Positions 58,263-64,000 of a DNA stretch of 64,000 bases are shown here, in pieces; the stretch's first letter is position 1; each line of letters opens with the position of its first letter. The DNA is from Komagataeibacter sp. FNDCR2 (GTDB taxonomy: Bacteria; Pseudomonadota; Alphaproteobacteria; Acetobacterales; Acetobacteraceae). The DNA lies in assembly GCF_021295395.1 (NCBI RefSeq), contig NZ_JAIWOU010000001.1:437001-501000 (forward strand). The letters are read 5' to 3'. The notes below the pieces were generated by a model. It saw only the letters and a program-made list of their open reading frames with translations. It did not search any database and was not told the origin of the DNA. The position numbers were made by a program, and so were the translations under genes.

Positions 58263-59726
58263 ATGGCGCATGATGCATCCGTTCCCACATCCCTCCCGGC
58301 GTCCGGGCCGCTCAGGCCCGCTGGCCCGCGCCACGGGGCAAGTGGCGAGGCGCTCCAGCTTGCAGGCCGTCTGGAGGAAGCGGCCGATGCCTACCGCGCC
58401 ACACTGGCCCATACCCCCGATGACGCCCGCACCCTGAGCAATTACGGCGGGCTCATGACCACGCTCGGCCATTTCGAGCAGGCGCACGCCCTGGTCTCGC
58501 GCGCGCTCACGCTTGACCCGGCGCTGACGGATGGGTGGTGCAACCTTGGCAATGCCCTGCTCCAGCTCCAGCGTTATGATGAAGCGATTGCCGCGTACCG
58601 TGAATGCCTGGGGCGCAACCCCGAACATGCCCTTGCCATCAGCAATCTGGGCGTGGCACTCGACCAGCGTGGTGAGCATGACATGGCGCGGAAATTCCAT
58701 GCCGCCGCCGCCCGGCTCGCACCCAATAATGCGCTGATCCGTACCAACCTCGCCCTGTCCTTTCTGGCGGCGGGGGATTACCTGAACGGTTTCCGGGAAT
58801 ATGAATGGCGGTGGAATACCTACCATTCGCGCACCCGCGCCATGGATACGCCGCAATGGAAGGGGGAGGCGTTTGCGGGCCGGACCCTGCTCATCCATAC
58901 CGAAGGCGGGTTTGGGGACATGATCCAGTTCTCGCGCTTCATTCCCCTTGCCGCCGCGCGTGGCGGGCGTACGATCGTGCGGGTGCGCGCCCCGCTCCTA
59001 TCCCTGCTCAGGCGCTCGTTCCCGGACCAGACATTCATGACGGAAGAGGACCCCGTACCCGCGCACGACCTCCAGTGTCCGGTTCTCAGCCTGCCATTCG
59101 CGCTGGGCACGACAGTGGAGACCATACCCGGGGCCGGCGGCTTTCTGGTAGCCGACCCGGAGAAGGTTGCGTTCTGGCACGAAAAGCTCGCGGCGGATGC
59201 GCCATCGGGCAACGGGGCGAAACGCCCGGTACGGATTGGTCTGGTATGGGCGGGCGCCCCGCACCCCGAAGTCCGTGCCGTCGAACAGGCCAACCGCCGT
59301 CGCTCCACAACGCTGGAAACCTTCGCCCCCCTTGGCCGCGTGGTTTCAGGCAGTGTGTTCTACAGCCTTCAGGTCGGCCCGGAGGGCCTGCAGGCCCAGA
59401 CCCCGCCCCCGGGCATGAAACTGATCGACCATACCGCCCTGCTGCATGACTTCAGCGATACGGCGGCCATGGTCTGCGCGCTGGATCTGGTGGTGGCGGT
59501 GGATACGTCGACCGTTCATGTGGCGGCAGGGCTGGGGCGGCCGGTATGGATGCTTTCGCGCTATGACCAGTGCTGGCGCTGGATTACGGGCCGCACCGAC
59601 TCCCCATGGTATGACAGCCTGCGTATTTACCGCCAGGACCGGCCCCTCGACTGGTCCGGCCCGATAAGGCGTATCCGCGCGGGGCTGAAGGTATTTGCCC
59701 GCGCGCTCCGCGCCGGTGGGGCATAA
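58263..59726 (+). CDS. TPR-repeat protein with C-terminal glycosyltransferase-like domain
   Basis: The 487-residue protein has about four tetratricopeptide repeats in residues 25-175 (DDARTLSNYGGLMTTLGHFE, TDGWCNLGNALLQLQRYDEA, HALAISNLGVALDQRGEHD), then a GT9/GT-B-like domain with TEGGFGDMIQFSRFIPLA near residue 216, RIGLVWAGAP near 323 and VAVDTSTVHVAAGLGRPVWM near 410. This combination is common in acetic acid bacteria and is thought to glycosylate proteins or build exopolysaccharide. No signal peptide. The start follows AACAGGTTTCGTACGTC, a poor ribosome site. Confidence 0.8.
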   Translation: MAHDASVPTSLPASGPLRPAGPRHGASGEALQLAGRLEEAADAYRATLAHTPDDARTLSNYGGLMTTLGHFEQAHALVSRALTLDPALTDGWCNLGNALLQLQRYDEAIAAYRECLGRNPEHALAISNLGVALDQRGEHDMARKFHAAAARLAPNNALIRTNLALSFLAAGDYLNGFREYEWRWNTYHSRTRAMDTPQWKGEAFAGRTLLIHTEGGFGDMIQFSRFIPLAAARGGRTIVRVRAPLLSLLRRSFPDQTFMTEEDPVPAHDLQCPVLSLPFALGTTVETIPGAGGFLVADPEKVAFWHEKLAADAPSGNGAKRPVRIGLVWAGAPHPEVRAVEQANRRRSTTLETFAPLGRVVSGSVFYSLQVGPEGLQAQTPPPGMKLIDHTALLHDFSDTAAMVCALDLVVAVDTSTVHVAAGLGRPVWMLSRYDQCWRWITGRTDSPWYDSLRIYRQDRPLDWSGPIRRIRAGLKVFARALRAGGA

Positions 59727-60323
59727 GCCCGGTCAGATCACGGCGTATTGTCCGCCCATGGGGAACGACCATGCCCCAGGGGACGTTTATGGTGGTATAT
59801 GTGCGCGACGCATTACAATATCGACGCATTCGTGCAGTAATGGGTCCTGTTTCTTGTTATAATGTTTTTGGATGTATGATTTCAGTATTAATCAAATGTT
59901 AAATAATTTTAAATACACGCAATGTTACGATTTCTGGTACGCAATATGACTATAATGAGCCTGCTCATCCCATATTGTATGAATTTTGTATGAAATATAA
60001 ATGGTGGCGTGGAGGCGGTTATATTGTCTGCGCGCATGGTTTTCATAAACGACGCAACACCAGTCTGGAGCACCCTGGTCCTGTCACGAGCAATGCCAAT
60101 CCATAACGCCATTCAGCGCGGCCCATGCCCCCGCCCCCATGGGGGAACATGCTTTTCCGGAATGTCGGGGCCGCGTGATGGCGGGCATGATCTCCACCCC
60201 GGCGGCGCCTATGGTCGGCGCTGGCGGCACGGCCCCCGCCCGTAGGGATGCGATGCCGCCCGGCCTGGGGCCACCCTGTCCATGATCCCGGCCGCGCGGT
60301 GAGATCGATGCCAAGATGATAGT
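59727..60323. other. Gene-poor intergenic region
   Basis: This 597-base stretch is AT-rich from about 59800 to 60010, then GC-rich with several Pro/Gly-like frames that lack ribosome sites. No gene, tRNA or clear repeat was found. It must carry the promoter of the downstream GGDEF/EAL gene. Confidence 0.4.
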
Positions 60324-62612
60324 ATGAAAGACCGTATGCAGATGCGCGAGCTTACCACCCTTACCGCCGACATCCTGCTGCCCGCTCTTCAGCAGGCGAT
60401 TGACGCCATTGTCATTTTTGATGAACGCAACGAGATCGTGTTTTACAACGCCGCGGCCGAGACGCTGTGGGGCCTGTCCCGTGCCGAGGTCATGGGCCGC
60501 GATGTGGCGTGCCTGATCCCGCTATGCATGCGCCATGAACACGACCGACACGCCAGCCGGACCGTGGAAGACAGCCTGAACCAGATACCGGGCACGACGC
60601 GGGAAATCGCGTTTACCCGCGCGGATGGCGAGCATGTCTGTGGTGAACTGTCCCTGTCGCGCGTGCGGATGGGGGAAGGGGGGCATACCTACCATGTCGG
60701 GGTGATCAAAAACATTACCGAGGAAATGCGCCGCACCCGGACACTCAACCTTCAGGCCGAAGTGATCCAGGCCCTGACCGGTGACATGCCGCTGGACGAT
60801 ATCGGGCACCTGATCTGCCGCAAGGTGGAATCCTTCCTGCCGGACAGTATCGCCACCCTCATGTTCGTGGAGGGGGAACATACCCACTGGCGCGTGATCT
60901 CCACCCCCGCACTGCCACGGCGCATCCGCGATGCGCTGGAAAGCACCGTGCCCACCCCCGCCGACAGGGAAAAGCTCGTTACCACCCCATCCCATGCCGG
61001 GCGGCTGGCGTGGGATAACTGCCAGTCCATCTGCCGCTCGCTGGGGCTGCGCTCGTGCTACGCAACGCCCGTGCAGGCGGCGGACGGGCAGGTAGTGGGG
61101 GTTTTCGCGCTCTACCTGCGCGAGGGCAACCGCTTCGGTTCATGGCCGCAGCGGCTGGTGGGGGCGTGCGCGCCATTCTGCGCGCTGGCGCTGGAGCGAC
61201 AGGCCACCCGCGCGCAGATCACGCAGCTCGCGCGTCATGATCCGCTGACCGGCCTGCTCAACCGCGCGGCCCTGCACCATGTGCTGACCGATATGATCGC
61301 ATGCTCGGTCAACCGCAGCTTTGCCGTGTTCATAATCGACATCAACCGCTTCCGCGATATCAACGACACGCTGGGCCATGTGCAGGCCGACCAGTGCCTG
61401 GTCGAGATCGCCGGTCGTCTGCGTGTCGCCGTGCGGGGGGGCTGCGTCATCAGCCGCTCGGGCGGGGATGAGTTCGTGGTGGTGGTGCCCGACTGCGCGG
61501 GCGAACAAATTCCTGCCATGGCCCACGACCTGCTGACCGCTCTGGGCCAGCCACTGCATATCGACCACAACAAGCTGACGCTTACATGCAGCATCGGCAT
61601 CAGCACCTTTCCGCTCAACGGGCCGGATAGTGAATCCATGCTTGGCCATGCCGATACCGCCATGCGGCAGGCGCGCAGGGACCGGCGCGGCGGCTTCCGC
61701 ATGGCCATTCCGGCGCGCAACCACATGGCGCAGGACCGGCTGGTGCTGGGGGCCGCACTGCGCGATTCACTGGCGCATGGCCTGCTGCAGCTGCATTACC
61801 AGCCGCAGGTGCGCACCGGTACGCTGGCGCTCAGCGGGGTGGAGGCGCTGGCGCGCTGGCATCATCCCCGCCTGGGTGACATCTTTCCCACCCGCTTCAT
61901 CGCCGTGGCGGAGGAAACCGGACAGGTCGAGGCCATCGGCCACTGGGCGCTGGGGGAAGCCTGCCGCCAGATGGCGCGGTGGGACCGGGATGGCGTGCAT
62001 GTGCCCACCATTGCGGTGAACCTGTCGGCCGTGCATTTTCGCAACCGGAGCCTGCCTGCCTATATCGCCGGGCTGCTGAAGGCATATGACCTGAAGCCCG
62101 CGCGGCTGACGGTGGAAATTACCGAAAGCGTGATGATGGGAGACCACCCCGATACGGAGGAAGTGCTTCAGTCCATCCGTAATCTGGGGTGCGGGCTGTC
62201 GATGGATGATTTCGGTACGGGTTATTCCTCGCTCTCGCGCCTGACGCATCTGCCGCTGACCGAAATCAAGATGGACCGCAGCTTCATCACCAATCTGGAA
62301 CATGACCGCAATGAGCGGGCCGTGGCCATGGCTGTGATCGAGATCGGGCGGCGGCTGGGCATGACGGTGGTGACGGAAGGGGTGGAGACCCCGCGCCAGT
62401 GCGCCCTGCTGGAAGAACTGCACTGCGATGTGATGCAGGGCTACCTGTTTGGCGAGGCGCTGACGGCGGACGGGATGGCACAGTGGGTGCGCCGTGGCGG
62501 CGCGGCGGCGACCCGCGGGGTTCCCCCCACGCACGTACCCCCACATGCCATGAAAAAAATCGTCCCCACTGCCGCCCCGACCACGGTGGATCCACCAGCC
62601 ATCCGGCCCTGA
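60324..62612 (+). CDS. PAS-GAF-GGDEF-EAL c-di-GMP protein, DosP/AxDGC-like
   Basis: This 762-residue protein has one DosP-like PAS domain (LPALQQAIDAIVIFDERNEI near residue 17), a GAF (about residues 150-290), a GGDEF domain with intact RSGGDEFVVV and first metal Asp (FIIDINRF), and an EAL domain with VEALARW, NLSAVHF, EITESV and DDFGTGYSS intact. The PAS lacks the DosP haem His, having Arg at that position, so it probably senses something else or uses a different ligand. Both enzymatic sites look usable, so net activity cannot be predicted. It is a paralogue of the protein at 52948-55503 with the second PAS missing. Confidence 0.85.
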   Translation: MKDRMQMRELTTLTADILLPALQQAIDAIVIFDERNEIVFYNAAAETLWGLSRAEVMGRDVACLIPLCMRHEHDRHASRTVEDSLNQIPGTTREIAFTRADGEHVCGELSLSRVRMGEGGHTYHVGVIKNITEEMRRTRTLNLQAEVIQALTGDMPLDDIGHLICRKVESFLPDSIATLMFVEGEHTHWRVISTPALPRRIRDALESTVPTPADREKLVTTPSHAGRLAWDNCQSICRSLGLRSCYATPVQAADGQVVGVFALYLREGNRFGSWPQRLVGACAPFCALALERQATRAQITQLARHDPLTGLLNRAALHHVLTDMIACSVNRSFAVFIIDINRFRDINDTLGHVQADQCLVEIAGRLRVAVRGGCVISRSGGDEFVVVVPDCAGEQIPAMAHDLLTALGQPLHIDHNKLTLTCSIGISTFPLNGPDSESMLGHADTAMRQARRDRRGGFRMAIPARNHMAQDRLVLGAALRDSLAHGLLQLHYQPQVRTGTLALSGVEALARWHHPRLGDIFPTRFIAVAEETGQVEAIGHWALGEACRQMARWDRDGVHVPTIAVNLSAVHFRNRSLPAYIAGLLKAYDLKPARLTVEITESVMMGDHPDTEEVLQSIRNLGCGLSMDDFGTGYSSLSRLTHLPLTEIKMDRSFITNLEHDRNERAVAMAVIEIGRRLGMTVVTEGVETPRQCALLEELHCDVMQGYLFGEALTADGMAQWVRRGGAAATRGVPPTHVPPHAMKKIVPTAAPTTVDPPAIRP

Positions 62613-62646
62613 GACACGCCCGCCGGGCAGAGGAAGCCAAAACGCC

Positions 62647-64000
62647 ATGCCTTTCAAACATGACGACCGACTGCGTGCGCTGACCCACAAGGATTCCGAT
62701 TTCTGGGCTGATGTTGTCGATAACGTGCTGATTGTCGCGATTACCGACGCACGTGGGGTGATTACCTACGTAAACGACCGCTTCTGCGAGACCAGCCACT
62801 ATAGTCGCGCCGAACTGCTGGGCGCCACGCACCGTATCGTCAATTCCGGCTACCATGACGCCAGTTTCTTCCGTCAGATGTATCGCACCCTGCGCGCGGG
62901 AGAGATCTGGCGGGGCAATATCTGCAACCGGGCCAAGGACGGCACGCTGTACTGGGTGGCTACCACCATCATGCCCAAGCACAACGCGCTGGGTGCGATC
63001 GAGGGTTATGTCGCCACGCGCTTCGAGATAACCGAACTCATGAACGTGCGCGACAGGCTCCGCTCGCTTGCCGCGACCGACCCGCTGACCGGGCTGTTCA
63101 ACCGGGGCGGCTTCAACACCGTGCTTCAGGCGGCGGTGGACGCCAGGGCGCAGGATATTGCCCGGCCCATCTGGCTGGTCATGTTCGACCTCGACGGTTT
63201 CAAGCAGGTCAATGACATCCACGGCCACCACGCGGGCGATGTCGTGCTGAAGGTCATTGGCCGCCGCCTGCGTGAAATCATACACCCCGAAGATGCTGCC
63301 TGCCGGCTGGGCGGGGATGAATTCGGCCTTGTCATCAGCCACACATTTGCCCGGTTCACGCCCGAAGCCCTGCTGGAGCGGCTGCTGGCGGCCCTTGCGG
63401 CCCCGATCGAGATTGGTGGCGGCACCGTGGTCAGCGTGTCCGGCAGTGTGGGGGTAACACCGGTCGAGACACATGAATCCGCCGAGGCACTGCAGAAAAA
63501 CGCCGATGTGGCGCTCTATGCCGCCAAGCGCGCTGGCGGCAACCAGGCGCGCATGTTCGACATCGCCCTGCACCAGCAGAGCATAGAACGCACACAGATT
63601 CTGGCCGATGCCCGGCTGGGGGTGGAGCGTGACCAGTTCGAACTCTATTACCAGCCCATCGTGAACCTGCACACGGGCCGGTGTGACCAGATCGAGGGGC
63701 TGCTGCGCTGGCACCACCCGCAGCGCGGGCTACTGGCGGCGGAAAGCTTCCGTGACGTATTTGCCGATGCGGCGCTGGCGCAGGCCATGAGCCCCCGGCT
63801 GGTCCGGGCCTTCCGTGATGACATGCGGCTATGGGCGAACAGCCTTGCCACCTGTCCCAGCCTGACCCTCAACCTCTCCCGGCTGGACCTGCTCAATATC
63901 GGCTTCCAGCGTGATCTGGAGGCCGAGATCAGCCAGCAGGGCGGCAGCACGGGGGATTACGTGCTGGAAATTTCAGAATGCGTGCTGGCGGCGGGCCGTT
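62647..64000 (+). CDS. PAS-GGDEF-EAL protein with Aer-like PAS, cut by the window end
   Basis: The frame is open from the ATG at 62647 (after GGCAGAGGAAGCC) to the last base, 451 residues. Its PAS domain (VITYVNDRFCETSHYSRAEL, then GEIWRGNICNRAKDGTLYWV) resembles FAD-binding Aer/NifL PAS domains, with the Trp in the GEIWRG segment. GGDEF is intact (CRLGGDEFGLV, with FDLDGFKQVND), so diguanylate cyclase activity is likely. The EAL motif is EGL (IEGLLRWHHP), so the phosphodiesterase half may be inactive. It follows the previous gene by 34 bases and is probably in the same operon; the end lies outside the window. Confidence 0.85.
   Translation, partial: MPFKHDDRLRALTHKDSDFWADVVDNVLIVAITDARGVITYVNDRFCETSHYSRAELLGATHRIVNSGYHDASFFRQMYRTLRAGEIWRGNICNRAKDGTLYWVATTIMPKHNALGAIEGYVATRFEITELMNVRDRLRSLAATDPLTGLFNRGGFNTVLQAAVDARAQDIARPIWLVMFDLDGFKQVNDIHGHHAGDVVLKVIGRRLREIIHPEDAACRLGGDEFGLVISHTFARFTPEALLERLLAALAAPIEIGGGTVVSVSGSVGVTPVETHESAEALQKNADVALYAAKRAGGNQARMFDIALHQQSIERTQILADARLGVERDQFELYYQPIVNLHTGRCDQIEGLLRWHHPQRGLLAAESFRDVFADAALAQAMSPRLVRAFRDDMRLWANSLATCPSLTLNLSRLDLLNIGFQRDLEAEISQQGGSTGDYVLEISECVLAAGR

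Noticed and set aside
62287-63717. 476-codon minus-strand frame across the two GGDEF/EAL genes
   Set aside because: It is a shadow of two recognised c-di-GMP genes and has no motif of its own.

Overview
The window looks like chromosomal DNA of an acetic acid bacterium (Acetobacteraceae), most likely Komagataeibacter or a close relative. This is inferred from the high GC, several oxygen/redox-type cyclic-di-GMP proteins of the kind known from cellulose producers, sorbosone-dehydrogenase-like and hopanoid-type radical SAM proteins, and CooA/CowN homologues. No rRNA, CRISPR array, complete insertion sequence or prophage was seen. Genes lie on both strands in short operons, separated by AT-richer spacers.

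Layout. 1-8 kb: end of glpX, class II fructose-bisphosphate aldolase and a DeoR regulator; a Mn2+ exporter (mntP) behind a yybP-ykoY riboswitch; a B12-dependent radical SAM enzyme; three cysteine-free Ser/Thr-rich proteins of unknown role. 8-14.5 kb: two SDR oxidoreductases, a universal stress protein, a fluoride channel, three tiny unlisted genes, a DUF1493 protein, and nsrR/hmp for nitric oxide defence with two NsrR-type palindromes between them. 14.5-19.7 kb: a small lipoprotein, a cupredoxin plus FTR1 iron permease behind a perfect palindrome, an AraC regulator, an IPNS-type Fe(II)/2OG oxygenase, and a CooA-like CO sensor next to cowN with a consensus-type CooA box upstream of cowN. 20-23 kb: wrbA, LysR regulator and pirin. 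22.7-29 kb: an ethanolamine module (AraC regulator, eutB, eutC, permease, porin). 29-33 kb: AGE-family epimerase, SDR, MgtC, a second small lipoprotein, and a Met/His-rich periplasmic protein.

33-40.4 kb: an unusual tRNA-Met-like gene, tRNA-Val, N-formylglutamate amidohydrolase, YidB, a probable small RNA, a Nudix protein, a large two-domain glycosyltransferase with seven N-terminal repeats, YbaK and a DUF1275 membrane protein. 41-47 kb: a likely nucleobase catabolic cluster (8-oxoguanine-deaminase-like amidohydrolase, Fe(II)/2OG oxygenase, alpha/beta hydrolase, Tat-exported BMP-type binding protein, guanine-deaminase-like protein facing it). 47-50 kb: cupin, an orphan protein, a sugar dehydrogenase. 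49.6-64 kb: a signalling region with a phytochrome-like HWE kinase fused to a receiver, a DosP-like haem-PAS phosphodiesterase, nagA, a RecD-like helicase, a TPR glycosyltransferase, and two more GGDEF/EAL proteins, the last cut by the window end.

The strongest new observation is the compact CO-response unit at 18.05-19.1 kb: regulator, operator and target can all be read from the sequence, with no nitrogenase genes in view. Function calls rest on motif recognition by eye; no database search was run.
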